64,000 bases of DNA, taken from contig NZ_CP070304.1 in assembly GCF_016917355.1 (NCBI RefSeq), positions 4,278,001 to 4,342,000 of the forward strand. Reading direction: 5' to 3'. Positions 46,423 through 56,174 of the stretch are shown piece by piece. Position 1 is the stretch's first letter. Every line of letters begins with the position of its first letter. The position numbers and the translations under genes are program-made. A model generated the notes under the pieces. It searched no databases, was not told the origin of the DNA, and worked only from the letters and a program-made list of their open reading frames with translations. Source of the stretch: Glaciimonas sp. PAMC28666. GTDB lineage: Bacteria; Pseudomonadota; Gammaproteobacteria; Burkholderiales; Burkholderiaceae_D.

Positions 46423-49400
46423 TCAACAAAAATCTCGGCTATTCGTTTGTAATCGACCTAACAATGCAGATAAATCCACCAGGCGTTTGGCGACCAGATG
46501 CCTGACGTTATCTTTAGTTTGCCAAATGCCATAGACCCCCAGCAAGGTAGCGCCGAGTAATTCTTTGCGTTGTTTGTCGACCAATCCCGGCCAGACAATC
46601 ACATTGATTGAGCCGGTCTCATCTTCGATGGTGACGAACATGGTTCCTTTTGCCGTCCCGGGACGTTGACGGACCGTGACAATACCGCAGCCACGCGCTA
46701 GTTGATCGTTGGCAAAGGTATTCAGGATATCGGCTGGTACAAAGCGTTTCGCGCTTAATTGTTCGCGCAAAAAGGCTAACGGATGCCGACCAAGCGTTAA
46801 TCCTAACGTGCGGTAATCGTTAACCAGACTTTCCGCTTCGCTCGGTGCGTTTAGCAAAAGGGCAGGTTCTTCTACAGTTGCAGTTTTTAATAAGCCTTTT
46901 TCGGGCGCACTGATCAGTGCTTGCCACAATGCTTGTCGACGATTGCCGGATAAGGCGATCAATGCGTTGGCCGCTGCCAGTGCCTGTAACTGATCGCGTT
47001 TTAAGTGGGCGCGCAAAGCCATGTCGTGAATGTCGCTAAATGCCCTGATGGCACGTGCTGCTTCGATGGCAATGACGCTGTCGGCGCTGAGGCCACGCAC
47101 CATATTCAATCCCAGTCGTACCGCCATCCGTCCTTCTGGCTGCATAGAATGTGCTTGCGAAGACGTTTCGAGGGCCGCATCCCAATTGCTGATGGTGACA
47201 TCGACAGGTAACACTTCAACGCCGTGGCGTCGCGCATCCTGGGTCAGTTGCGATGGCGAATAAAATCCCATCGGCTGGCTATTTAAAAGCGCGCAAAGAA
47301 AAGCTTCCGGCTCGTGGCATTTCAGCCATGCACTGGCATAGGCCAGCAAAGCAAAACTGGCTGCATGACTTTCTGGAAAACCATATTCGCCAAATCCTTG
47401 AATCTGGCTATAAATCGCTTCGGCGTAGGATCGTTCATATTTATTATTTGCAGTCATGCCATTGATTAATTTTTCGCGATATTTATCCAGTCCACCTTTG
47501 CGTTTCCATGCCGCCATAGCGCGTCGCAGTCCGTCCGCTTCGCCCGGGGTGAATCCTGCCGCAATGATGGCAATTTGCATCACCTGTTCCTGAAAAATAG
47601 GAATGCCTAATGTGCGACCTAGCGCCACTTTTAATTCATCATTAGGCATGTTGTCTTTTTCTAGCCCCTGTTTTCGCCGGAGATAAGGATGCACCATGCC
47701 ACCCTGAATGGGGCCGGGCCTTACGATTGCCACTTCAATGACCAGGTCATAAAATGTCCTCGGGCGCAAGCGCGGCAACATGCTCATTTGCGCGCGACTT
47801 TCAATCTGGAATACGCCGACGGTATCGGCCTCGCAGATCATGTCATAGGTCGGACTATCTTCAGCAGGGATGTCGCGCAGTTCAAATGGTTCGCCGCGTT
47901 GCTGCGCCACCAGAGCCAAAGCACGCCTTAACATGGTCAGCATACCGAGAGCGAGTATGTCAACTTTAAGTATCCCTAACGCGTCCAGATCGTCTTTGTC
48001 CCACTGCACCACACTACGGTCTTTCATCGTTGCGTTTTCAATCGGCACCAAACGCGATAACTTACCGCGTGAAATCACAAAGCCACCGGGGTGCTGGGAC
48101 AAATGGCGAGGAAATCCCAGTAACGTATGGGATAGCGTGGACCATTGTTGCGCTAGCGCTGACTGAGGATCAACCCCACACTCTACAAAACGCTGGTCCA
48201 GATTGTGTTTATCGTCCCACCAGCGATGCGATTTGGCGACCTGATCGACGACACCGAGATCGACACCTAAAGCCTTGCCGACATCGCGCAACACGCTGCG
48301 CGGCCGATAACTGATCACCACTGCCGTCAGCGCCGCCCGTAATCGTCCATATTTTTTATAGATATATTGAATAACTTCTTCGCGTCGTTGATGCTCAAAA
48401 TCGACATCGATATCCGGTGGTTCGTTGCGTTCCTTGCTGATGAAGCGTTCAAATAAGAGTGTGCTGCGGGCCGGGTCCACGGCGGTGATGCCGAGACAAT
48501 AACAAACGGCTGAATTCGCGGCTGACCCGCGCCCCTGACACAGTATGTCCTGGCTGCGCGCAAAGCGGACGATGTCGTAGACAGTTAAAAAATAAGAGGC
48601 ATAACCGAGATCGTTGATCAGGTCGAGTTCTTGCTCAACCTGTTTTTGTACCGAGAGAGGAATGCCTTTTGGAAATAGCTGGTGCGCCCCGATGTAGGTT
48701 TCCTGCCGCAAATAAGTGGTAGGGGTTTGACCCGCAGGGACCAGCTCATCGGGATATTCGTAACGCAATTCATCTAGTGAAAATTTGCACAAATTAGCAA
48801 TATTGATGCTCTCTGCTAACGCAGCGGGTGAGTAAAGATTGGCCAGCCGTAATCGCGTCCGCAGATGTTGTTCGGCATTCGGTGCCAGATCGTAGCCGCA
48901 CGCTGCAATGGGCTTCCCCAAGCGGATAGCGGTCAGCGTATCCTGCAACGGTTTACGCGAACGTACATGCATGCAGACATCACCTGTGGCGACGATCGGA
49001 ACTGAAAATTGATTTGCAATCTTTTCGACGATAACGCGATGTTGATCATCGGTGGCACGATGCAGTAATGTCAGGCCGAGCCAGCCACGATTGGAAAAGT
49101 TTTTTTGTAGCCACGCAGTCTGCTGCGCCAACGTAACAGCATCAATACCATGACGTGCCAATAATATGATCAGGCAATCAGGCAGATTGCGCAGATGGGC
49201 ATATCCGTTGTCGCTTTTGGTAGAGCCATCAAGCGCACTAAGGTCCTCAGCACACAGGCGATATGTCCCCTTGATTGCGCGGGTGCGAGCCAGTGTGATC
49301 AACTCCGACAAATTGCCGTAACCTTCACGATTTTGCGCCAAAACGATGATTGAGAAGGTAAGGTTGCCAGCCTGGTCAACCAACTGAAATTGGCTGCCAA

Positions 49401-49617
49401 TAATCAGGTGCAGCTTATGCACCTTGGCTTCGGTATGGGCGCGCACAACGCCAGCCAAAGAGCACTCATCAGTGATGGCAAGTGCTCGGTAGCCTAACTG
49501 GGCAGCGCGGGCCGCCAATTCCTCCGGGTGCGATGCGCCACGCAGGAAACTGAAATTGCTGGCGCAATGCAGTTCAGCATAGTCCGGGAGCGTTGATTTT
49601 GGGGAGGGGAAATTCAT
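46423..49617 (-). CDS. dnaE2: Error-prone DNA polymerase DnaE2 (ImuC)
   Basis: A 1064-residue C-family polymerase. It begins with a PHP domain (Y-A-E-L-H-C-A-S-N-F-S-F-L-R-G-A-S-H-P). The catalytic centre includes P-P-D-I-D-V-D-F-E-H. It ends with an OB domain (G-I-V-T-V-R-Q-R-P-G-T-A-K-G). Length is typical of ImuC rather than the replicative DnaE (about 1160). With ImuA and ImuB it performs mutagenic bypass of DNA damage under SOS control. Last gene of the cassette. Confidence 0.96.
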   Translation of the reverse strand: MNFPSPKSTLPDYAELHCASNFSFLRGASHPEELAARAAQLGYRALAITDECSLAGVVRAHTEAKVHKLHLIIGSQFQLVDQAGNLTFSIIVLAQNREGYGNLSELITLARTRAIKGTYRLCAEDLSALDGSTKSDNGYAHLRNLPDCLIILLARHGIDAVTLAQQTAWLQKNFSNRGWLGLTLLHRATDDQHRVIVEKIANQFSVPIVATGDVCMHVRSRKPLQDTLTAIRLGKPIAACGYDLAPNAEQHLRTRLRLANLYSPAALAESINIANLCKFSLDELRYEYPDELVPAGQTPTTYLRQETYIGAHQLFPKGIPLSVQKQVEQELDLINDLGYASYFLTVYDIVRFARSQDILCQGRGSAANSAVCYCLGITAVDPARSTLLFERFISKERNEPPDIDVDFEHQRREEVIQYIYKKYGRLRAALTAVVISYRPRSVLRDVGKALGVDLGVVDQVAKSHRWWDDKHNLDQRFVECGVDPQSALAQQWSTLSHTLLGFPRHLSQHPGGFVISRGKLSRLVPIENATMKDRSVVQWDKDDLDALGILKVDILALGMLTMLRRALALVAQQRGEPFELRDIPAEDSPTYDMICEADTVGVFQIESRAQMSMLPRLRPRTFYDLVIEVAIVRPGPIQGGMVHPYLRRKQGLEKDNMPNDELKVALGRTLGIPIFQEQVMQIAIIAAGFTPGEADGLRRAMAAWKRKGGLDKYREKLINGMTANNKYERSYAEAIYSQIQGFGEYGFPESHAASFALLAYASAWLKCHEPEAFLCALLNSQPMGFYSPSQLTQDARRHGVEVLPVDVTISNWDAALETSSQAHSMQPEGRMAVRLGLNMVRGLSADSVIAIEAARAIRAFSDIHDMALRAHLKRDQLQALAAANALIALSGNRRQALWQALISAPEKGLLKTATVEEPALLLNAPSEAESLVNDYRTLGLTLGRHPLAFLREQLSAKRFVPADILNTFANDQLARGCGIVTVRQRPGTAKGTMFVTIEDETGSINVIVWPGLVDKQRKELLGATLLGVYGIWQTKDNVRHLVAKRLVDLSALLGRLQTNSRDFC

Positions 49618-49691
49618 TTTTGTAGGCGATATTACGTGTTTGCAGGCTGCTTTATTTAATAGTTTTATTGTTGAATGAAATACTTAATTTA

Positions 49692-51164
49692 TTAGGCATA
49701 TAGCCCGTGTAAAAACCAATTTATTTCTTCACCATTGCGTTCGCGATAGACCCAATAGCGTGCCGCTTCACTACCTTCTGCGATGAAATAATCGCGTACC
49801 ACAAGACCTTCGTCCCACCATCCGGCTTCGATCCTTTCCGGGCCGGAAAGCAGTCTCAACGGTGAGCCGTAAAAGGGCCTGTGATCGCGTACTAGCAGGG
49901 CCAGTGGTTGTTGTAAAAGCCAAAATGGCCGCTCGCTCGACATGCGCGGGTTAGTTTTCGTTGCGAGGGCATTGCCAGCGGCCTGCCACGCATTCGCCAC
50001 TTCTGGACGATGATCTGCCAACATTGCCGGTGATAACACATTCTCTGCGCCGAGACGGGCGGTCAGCAATTCCAGCAAACGATGATAATCGGCTGTCGTG
50101 CCGCCCGGCTCAGGGAAAAGTGAGGCGGTGGGCGGTAACATCGGCGTGACGTGGGTTGCGTTGAGCCGCAGGGCGATGATGGGCGCGCTTAGTTGAAAGC
50201 GGCCCAGGCGCTCCTTTAGCAAGCGCAGCAAATGTGCTTCATGCCAGGCTGGTTCCGCGAGGGTTATTTCAAGACTACTCGGGGCAATTGCCTGACGTCC
50301 GCGTTCATGTTCCATAGAAAGCACAAAACCAGAGATCGCCAACTGTTGCGCTGTCAGCCAACCGATCATTTGCTGGATCAATCGACGCGCACCGAATAAC
50401 ACCGCTTCTGCATGCTCTATCCGGTCCGGCAACTCCAGATAGGTGGAAAATTCTTTTGGCGCTTGTACCCATTCGAACAATTCCGGGGCGACGCCATAAG
50501 CACAATCCAGCGCTTCCAATATCTGCTTGTCGCTACGACGCTGCAATCCGGCCCGTGGCAGCTTACGAAGGTCACCAAGAGTGCGACAGCCAATTCCCTC
50601 CAGCCAATCTTGATAAGGATGCGTCGCAGGCAATACCGAAAATGGTAAAGCCGGCATGTACCGCAGCAACGTATCGAGGCGTACGCAGCGACGTTGTTTG
50701 CGCAAATGAGAGCGGGATAAATAACGTGCTAAAAACCACGCTCCCTGAGCCGTCGGTGCCATGCTGATCTGTGCGCTGAAGCCGAGCGCATCAATACTTG
50801 CGCATACACGTCGACATAGCCTCAAGCGACCACCGAAAGCACTGAGGCTGGCGCTAATGTTGATCAGTACGGTGGCTTCTTCTGCATGCGTGACCTCCGG
50901 TGTGTATTGCAACAATGTCAGGGCTACCGCATCCAGTGCACTTTGCTCCTTGCTCAGATCACGCTCATACAGCGCAGTCTCTGGGGCGATCGCTATCACA
51001 CCGCCACGCCGCATACCCTCACGTACACCGCTGGCGGCTGCGTCGGTTGTCATTGACAAAACCTGGTCGTGGTCCATTATCGCAACCATGCCGGAGGCAG
51101 ACCAGCGTGGGCGATACGTTTCCAGCGGCAACAAGGGAAGATGTACACCAATCCACAAAGGCAT
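49692..51164 (-). CDS. imuB: ImuB, Y-family polymerase homolog
   Basis: A 490-residue Y-family-like protein. The N-terminus (P-L-W-I-G-V-H-L-P-L-L-P-L-E) lacks the catalytic acids of DinB, as ImuB proteins do. It acts as the hub that links DnaE2 to the beta clamp and ImuA. It lies 43 bp after imuA and 74 bp before dnaE2. Confidence 0.94.
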   Translation of the reverse strand: MPLWIGVHLPLLPLETYRPRWSASGMVAIMDHDQVLSMTTDAAASGVREGMRRGGVIAIAPETALYERDLSKEQSALDAVALTLLQYTPEVTHAEEATVLINISASLSAFGGRLRLCRRVCASIDALGFSAQISMAPTAQGAWFLARYLSRSHLRKQRRCVRLDTLLRYMPALPFSVLPATHPYQDWLEGIGCRTLGDLRKLPRAGLQRRSDKQILEALDCAYGVAPELFEWVQAPKEFSTYLELPDRIEHAEAVLFGARRLIQQMIGWLTAQQLAISGFVLSMEHERGRQAIAPSSLEITLAEPAWHEAHLLRLLKERLGRFQLSAPIIALRLNATHVTPMLPPTASLFPEPGGTTADYHRLLELLTARLGAENVLSPAMLADHRPEVANAWQAAGNALATKTNPRMSSERPFWLLQQPLALLVRDHRPFYGSPLRLLSGPERIEAGWWDEGLVVRDYFIAEGSEAARYWVYRERNGEEINWFLHGLYA

Positions 51165-51207
51165 GTGCGTAGCCCCCTAAAAAGAGTTCTCAGGCGTCAG
51201 GATTGCG

Positions 51208-52089
51208 TCAATAGCGATGCGGTCTCGGCAATTCCTCATACTGGTTTTGACTCACCAGTGCGAATTCTTTGTTATGACTCTGGTTCTGTTTCACAGGCTG
51301 GTCTTTTGAGATTTCCATTGTTGAGCGGGCTGTCATATTCGTATTTTGATCCGTATTATTTGTGCTTACTTCGTGAGTTGAGGTATTTGATGTGACTTCC
51401 GCTTCCTCTGATAGAGCGTTATTGCCCCACGGCAGATACAGCGGTTGGGCGTGTTGCGGCCCACGTCGCTTGAGTAGCTGTACTTCAACGCCGTTATTGG
51501 CAGGACGCATCAATAACCTTAAAGGAGCCGGTGACGACTCATGCGCCGCACTTAAAGGTCTTATCATCCACAACATGGTATCGCTGGCTTGTGCAGCAAG
51601 ATGCAAACGTCGCAGTGCATCGGACCGGATATGCGGCTGCCAGAACAGCAGTGCGCCGCAACTTCCATTACGTAATATTTGCTCCGCTGACCAGAGTGCA
51701 TCCGCACTGCCGGAAGTCTTGATCCACAGCAACCGATGGGCTGCCAGATCCCAACCGTTCCAGGCGGCTATATGGGGGAGATGAGGCGGTTGTAACAACA
51801 CGACGTGGCGATTTTCCTGGGTGATAACGGCGAGTACCGGTTGCAATAAATGCATTTCTCCGCTGCCAGCTTGTTGCAATAAGAGTTCAATTAGGGCCGA
51901 ATGCGGCCAGCCGCCGTTGGGTAACTCCTGATCCAGCGCGGCATAACCCGAGGACATGACCGCACCACGATAGGACGACATTTGATTGCCGCGCCACAAT
52001 GCATGCGGCAGCGTTGCTACTAGCGATTGTGCGGCGGCCGAAATGTTGCTTGGGCGCGCAGGCATAAAAATAGGTGGGTTAGCGGACAT
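51208..52089 (-). CDS. imuA: ImuA, SOS mutagenesis accessory protein
   Basis: A 293-residue RecA/SulA-like protein. The core L-D-Q-E-L-P-N-G-G-W-P-H-S-A-L-I-E-L-L is the ImuA/SulA-like hallmark. The C-terminal 60 residues are Thr/Asn/Ser-rich and look disordered. It is the first gene of the imuA-imuB-dnaE2 cassette, with a perfect LexA box 44 bp upstream. Confidence 0.93.
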   Translation of the reverse strand: MSANPPIFMPARPSNISAAAQSLVATLPHALWRGNQMSSYRGAVMSSGYAALDQELPNGGWPHSALIELLLQQAGSGEMHLLQPVLAVITQENRHVVLLQPPHLPHIAAWNGWDLAAHRLLWIKTSGSADALWSAEQILRNGSCGALLFWQPHIRSDALRRLHLAAQASDTMLWMIRPLSAAHESSPAPLRLLMRPANNGVEVQLLKRRGPQHAQPLYLPWGNNALSEEAEVTSNTSTHEVSTNNTDQNTNMTARSTMEISKDQPVKQNQSHNKEFALVSQNQYEELPRPHRY

Positions 52090-52132
52090 GATTTAACTGA
52101 ATGGCTTGTCTGGTAGCGTTTTTGCTACTTTG

Positions 52133-52152
52133 TACTGTATAAATATACAGTA
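52133..52152 (-). promoter_or_regulatory. LexA (SOS) box upstream of imuA
   Basis: TACTGTATAAATATACAGTA is a 20-bp near-perfect palindrome carrying CTGT-N8-ACAG, the E. coli/beta-proteobacterial LexA consensus. It ends 44 bp from the imuA start, so DNA damage should induce the whole cassette. The remaining 270 bp up to the HEPN remnant show no gene. Confidence 0.95.
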
Positions 52153-52423
52153 CTTTTGCATAAATCTATTAGCCAATTTCGTTATAGGTTTGCTTTGAAT
52201 CAGTTTTTTCGGCGTTTGGTCGATCTCTCATCTATCAATTAGATTTCCCTCTAAAAGAGAAAGTTAATTTCAGAAGGACTAGAATTGCTACTCAATATTA
52301 TCTTGGCAAGTATTTTTGATACGAATGACCGCAGCAAAAGCTGGGAAAATGATAAGCAAAGAGGGAAGTCATAATGGAGACGCCCCCTTAAAAGCTTTTG
52401 TTGATTATTTTTCTGTCAATTAA

Positions 52424-52800
52424 TCAGGGTGCATTATTTCCAATTGCATTGTCATGTGCCAGCGTCTGGACTTGTGCATACAAACCAGAAAGCACGCTAT
52501 GTATTGTTTTCCAAACAATTTCCAGGTCCACTTTAAAATAACCATGTACAACTACGTTCCGCATTTGATAGGCGTATGCCAAGGGCAATTCAGGATGCGC
52601 CGTAGCAAATTGAGGGTGGTGCTTGCTGATGTTATTGATGGCCTCAACCATGATTTCAAAATTGCGTATTACCGCACTTGCACCAGTTCGTTCTGCAGAA
52701 AATCTATCTCGCTCATGTTGTCGGTGTACCGTTGAATGCGCTCGATAGCTTGAAGAATGTGACCCAAATAGTCCGCTAATCGTTGGTCATCTTTCCTCAT
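52424..52800 (-). pseudogene. HepT-type HEPN toxin, frameshifted
   Basis: Starting at ATG 52800 the frame encodes a HEPN-domain protein up to about residue 42 (ending E-L-V-Q). A single missing base near 52676 (GTGCG where GATGCG is expected) shifts it. The second frame continues through M-V-E-A-I-N-N-I-S-K to the R-N-V-V-V-H motif (R-x4-H) and the C-terminus at 52424. HepT toxins are RNases whose active site is R-x4-6-H; that motif survives but is out of frame. The ATG overlaps the MNT gene's stop (ATGA). Confidence 0.88.
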
Positions 52801-53036
52801 ATTGGCAATGCTTCTGCGAGAACGGCAACACGGAATTTCTCCGGTAATGCTTTCGGGGTCAAAACATCGATTGGAACATCTAAAAGTTGCAGCAGTTCAT
52901 GCCGGATAGCACCGATGTCGAACAGAGTAGTGTCCGGCGTGGGATCGATCAGGATGTCCAGATCACTCCCTTCTGTGTCGCTACCATGTACCACGGAACC
53001 AACTACACGCGCATTTCGGCCACGGTGCAACTCCAC
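52797..53036 (-). pseudogene. MntA-type nucleotidyltransferase antitoxin, 5'-truncated
   Basis: A 79-residue MNT-domain fragment with the G-S-x10-D-x-D motif (G-S-V-V-H-G-S-D-T-E-G-S-D-L-D) and I-D-V-L for the third Asp. MntA neutralises its HEPN partner, often by AMPylation. Upstream, the same frame still encodes H-R-E-A-I-R-R-I-V but hits TAA with no start codon, so the normal start has been lost and only a GTG without a ribosome site remains. Together with the frameshifted toxin this is a decaying module. Confidence 0.8.
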
Positions 53037-53224
53037 GATACGGCGGATAGCTTCACGATGTATTTAAAGTGCCGTGGATGGTCTCATCGATTATTCCTTT
53101 ATTGAATTGTTGCCTTATCCATTAGCTCTTTACCGTCCTTTCCCAACACCGCATACGTATGATCGTATCATCTTAAGGAAGTGGATGGGTTCATTGCGCG
53201 CCACCCAAGTGTCGCAACATAAAT

Positions 53225-53965
53225 TTAACGATCCAACTCAGGATAGCGGCGAAAAATGCCTTGCTGATTGAAGGCGATGCGTCTGGAAGAGGCCAGATAT
53301 CGGGCTATTCGTGGTTGCGTGGCGACTTGTTGATGGAGCGCTATTAGGCGCGGGTAAGTGGGGGACAAGCGCTTCATCGTTTTTGGAAAAGCATAGCGCA
53401 ATCCAGCGATGATCTGGAACAGCGACAGGTCGACGTAGGATAATTTGTCACCGATCAGATAGGTATCGCTGTGTGGATTGCTGGTAATAATTGATTCAAA
53501 GTAATCGAGAAATTTAGGTAGTCTTGCGCCGGTAAAATCAGTGGCGCGAAGCAAGGCTTCGGGCTTTTGATCTTTATAGTAGAGACCGCTTGCTACGGGG
53601 TGGTGGGTGTCGTGCACTTCGGTGACGAGATCGGCGATGGTGAGTTGCAGCTGATGCGCCCATAGTCGTGATGCTTCATCCTCAGGGACAAGATTAAGTC
53701 GTGGTCCCAAAAACAAAAGAATATTGGCTGTTTGTCCAATGCATACATCGCCTGCCTGCAAAAATGGCGGCGCAAAAGACGGTAGCGGATTGATTGTATT
53801 TTCCATCAACCGCAGCATGGCCGGTACTCCCATTCCGCTGCGTTCGGAGCGCCGCGCTACATCGGTATAGCTTGCGCCTGCTTGTTCCAACGCCAGACGA
53901 ATAAATTCACCACGTCCTTGAATCGTCGGCCAGTAATAGAGTTTGTAGTAGAGTTTATCGGGCAT
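53225..53965 (-). CDS. Glutathione S-transferase family protein
   Basis: A 246-residue protein with the N-terminal thioredoxin-like domain (Y-Y-K-L-Y-Y-W-P-T-I-Q-G-R-G-E-F-I-R) and C-terminal helical domain of GSTs. Y-Y-W is where the catalytic Tyr is expected, and Q-T-A-N-I-L stands for the usual glutathione-binding Q-S-x-A/I. The frame opens at 54001, but ATG 53965 (M-P-D-K-L-Y-Y) fits the family. Substrate unknown. Confidence 0.87.
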   Translation of the reverse strand: MPDKLYYKLYYWPTIQGRGEFIRLALEQAGASYTDVARRSERSGMGVPAMLRLMENTINPLPSFAPPFLQAGDVCIGQTANILLFLGPRLNLVPEDEASRLWAHQLQLTIADLVTEVHDTHHPVASGLYYKDQKPEALLRATDFTGARLPKFLDYFESIITSNPHSDTYLIGDKLSYVDLSLFQIIAGLRYAFPKTMKRLSPTYPRLIALHQQVATQPRIARYLASSRRIAFNQQGIFRRYPELDR

Positions 53966-54087
53966 GACACCACTATAGCTGGAAGGGTTTATAAAACACA
54001 AGCGTTGCTAATCATATTGCATGATCGCGGGCCTGCTATCCGATATTTTCAGCGGATAAACTCTGATGGCAGTAATATAGTGTCAGG

Positions 54088-55032
54088 ATGAATATCTTAT
54101 TTAAGAAATATTCAATTGGTTCGATGTTGCACCTCATCGCCATCTGTGTGTTTTGTACAGGGGCTGGGCTGGCTGCTGCCGCAGGCATAGAAAGGCCACC
54201 AAACGCTGAGCCACTTTCTGCCAATGCTTTACGTGCAAGGTTTGCCGACCTGAGCGGGCAGCTTAACCATAACCAATTCAATCGACCGCTATATCTCGAC
54301 TCGACTGAGTCTTCCAGCCATCTGAAGGGCGATATCTACGCGCTCGTGAACTATCCGTTTGCGACGGTTAATACCGCGCTAAACGATCCGACACACTGGT
54401 GCGACGTGTTGACGTTGCACCTTAATGTGAAATATTGCCGCGCTTCAATCGATAAAACCGGCGATACGTTGTTGGTGAGTATTGGAACGAAAAATGATAA
54501 GCCGCTATACGAAGCTTTTGACGTCAAGTTTTCTTACAATATGGTTGCCACCACACCGGATTATTTTGCCGTGCGGCTGAGTGCGAAAACCGGCCCTCTC
54601 AGCACCAGCGACTATCACATACAACTTGAAGCAACCTCAGTCCCGAATGGTAAAACGTTCATTCATCTCACCTATTCTTATGCTTACAGTTTTACCGGGC
54701 GTTTAGCCATGCAAAGTTATCTGGCAACCATTGGCCGGGATAAAGTGGGGTTTACGACTGAAAATAGTGCCGGTAAGTCGCCGCATTCCGGTTCGGATTA
54801 CATCAGCGGCGTGCGCGGTCTGGTCGAGCGCAATACGATGCGCTATTACCTCGCCATCGACTCCTATCTTGCCGCGCTTTCTGCACCGCCTGAAGCACAG
54901 CATGAAATGCGTTTACAAAGCTGGTTTACCTCAACCGAGCAATACGCCAAACAGCTGCACGAAATGGATCGGGCTACCTACCTTGAGATCAAACGCAGCG
55001 AGTTTCGGCGTCAGCAGAAGTCACCGTCGTAG
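54088..55032 (+). CDS. Secreted protein of unknown function
   Basis: A 314-residue exported protein. The signal peptide is about 1-32 (L-I-A-I-C-V-F-C-T-G-A-G-L-A-A-A-A-G). Blocks R-P-L-Y-L-D-S-T-E-S-S-S, L-H-L-N-V-K-Y-C-R-A and F-I-H-L-T-Y-S-Y-A-Y look conserved in a Burkholderiales-type periplasmic family. Alternating beta-type patterns hint at an SRPBCC/START-like cavity (inference only). Two Cys (H-W-C-D-V and K-Y-C-R-A) may form a disulfide. Confidence 0.75.
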   Translation: MNILFKKYSIGSMLHLIAICVFCTGAGLAAAAGIERPPNAEPLSANALRARFADLSGQLNHNQFNRPLYLDSTESSSHLKGDIYALVNYPFATVNTALNDPTHWCDVLTLHLNVKYCRASIDKTGDTLLVSIGTKNDKPLYEAFDVKFSYNMVATTPDYFAVRLSAKTGPLSTSDYHIQLEATSVPNGKTFIHLTYSYAYSFTGRLAMQSYLATIGRDKVGFTTENSAGKSPHSGSDYISGVRGLVERNTMRYYLAIDSYLAALSAPPEAQHEMRLQSWFTSTEQYAKQLHEMDRATYLEIKRSEFRRQQKSPS

Positions 55033-55078
55033 TGGCTTTGGTTTGAACTGCGTGTGTTTATTCCAATCATTTTTCGGC

Positions 55079-56005
55079 TCAATGAATCCCTTGTGCCGTG
55101 CGTTCAATGAGACGCTGCAACACATCTGACTGCTTCATTCGCGCAATCCACCAAGCCAGTGCTGCGCCATTTTCCCCGGTCCGCCACGCCAGATAAAATT
55201 GTTCATCCTGGCGTGGCTCTTCTACTTCTTTCTCTACTAACAGACCGGAAGCAAGCGCGGCTCGGGCACATGTTTCTGGCAAAAATCCGAACCCGATCCC
55301 GGCTACCTGCAATGCGAATTTGCTCTGCATATCCGGGACCGATAAGGTGTCTTGTCCGAGCAGAAGCCCGACGGTGCGTGCTGCCATTTTTCTGGCAGAA
55401 TCGGCTACCGTGATGGCCCGATAGGGATGCAAATCGGCTTTACTTAATGGCTGCGATATTGCGGCAAGAGGATGGGTTGGTGCTACTGCGAAGATGAATG
55501 CCAGGCTTCCCAGCGGTTCAGCAATATAGCCGCCACCGGCGGGGCCTTCACCCGGTGCCCCAATCAGCAGATCGACGCGACGATCAAGCAAAGCCTCCCA
55601 TGTGCCATCTAGCGATTCCCGCGCAATCCGCAAGCGGGTATGTTCGGTCACCGCATAAAAGGCTGCGATATCAGTCGTCAGCGCTGCGCCGGAAAAGAGT
55701 GAATCCAAACCGATTGTAAGCTCGGTTTCCCAGCCAGATGCCACGCGCCGGACCCGATGTTGGAGGTCTTCTGCGGCTTTCAAAATATAGCGCCCCTCTT
55801 TTAAGAGTTCCGCACCAGCCGCGGTTAGCGTGACTTTTGGGCCATGCCGGTCAAATACTTGTACGCCTAAATCCTGCTCCAGTTTGGCTACGGTGTAAGA
55901 GATGGTCGAAGGAACGCGATGTAAGGCAACCCCGGCTGCCGAAAACGAACCGCGCCGGTCTATGGCATCGAGAATTTGTAGCGCGTCGATACTTAATCTG
56001 AGCAT
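55079..56005 (-). CDS. LysR-family regulator
   Basis: A 308-residue regulator. The HTH is at about 1-65 (D-R-R-G-S-F-S-A-A-G-V-A-L-H-R-V-P-S-T-I-S-Y-T-V, split across the recognition helix), followed by a LysR substrate domain. The H-R-V-P-S-T-I-S variant is typical of the AaeR/YhaJ-like group. It lies convergent to the secreted unknown gene, with no clear target nearby. Confidence 0.9.
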   Translation of the reverse strand: MLRLSIDALQILDAIDRRGSFSAAGVALHRVPSTISYTVAKLEQDLGVQVFDRHGPKVTLTAAGAELLKEGRYILKAAEDLQHRVRRVASGWETELTIGLDSLFSGAALTTDIAAFYAVTEHTRLRIARESLDGTWEALLDRRVDLLIGAPGEGPAGGGYIAEPLGSLAFIFAVAPTHPLAAISQPLSKADLHPYRAITVADSARKMAARTVGLLLGQDTLSVPDMQSKFALQVAGIGFGFLPETCARAALASGLLVEKEVEEPRQDEQFYLAWRTGENGAALAWWIARMKQSDVLQRLIERTAQGIH

Positions 56006-56113
56006 GCCAACTTTCAGGAAAAATAGCTGAATTTAAGCGCAAATCCAGCGTGACGTTTGAACCGAATGGAGGCGCAAAAAAGGACGGTTCAAAAAGTTGA
56101 CGGGGGAAATACG

Positions 56114-56158
56114 TCCGGCCTGGCTTGGTCCGGCCTGGCTTGGTCCCGCTGGCTTGGC
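56114..56158. repeat. 15-bp tandem repeat, 3 copies
   Basis: TCCGGCCTGGCTTGG occurs twice (56114-56143), with a diverged third copy (56144-56158), just downstream of the DedA-rhodanese gene's stop. It is GC-rich and contains GGCC/CCGG. Confidence 0.8.
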
Positions 56159-56174
56159 CCGGGCAGAATTGGTA

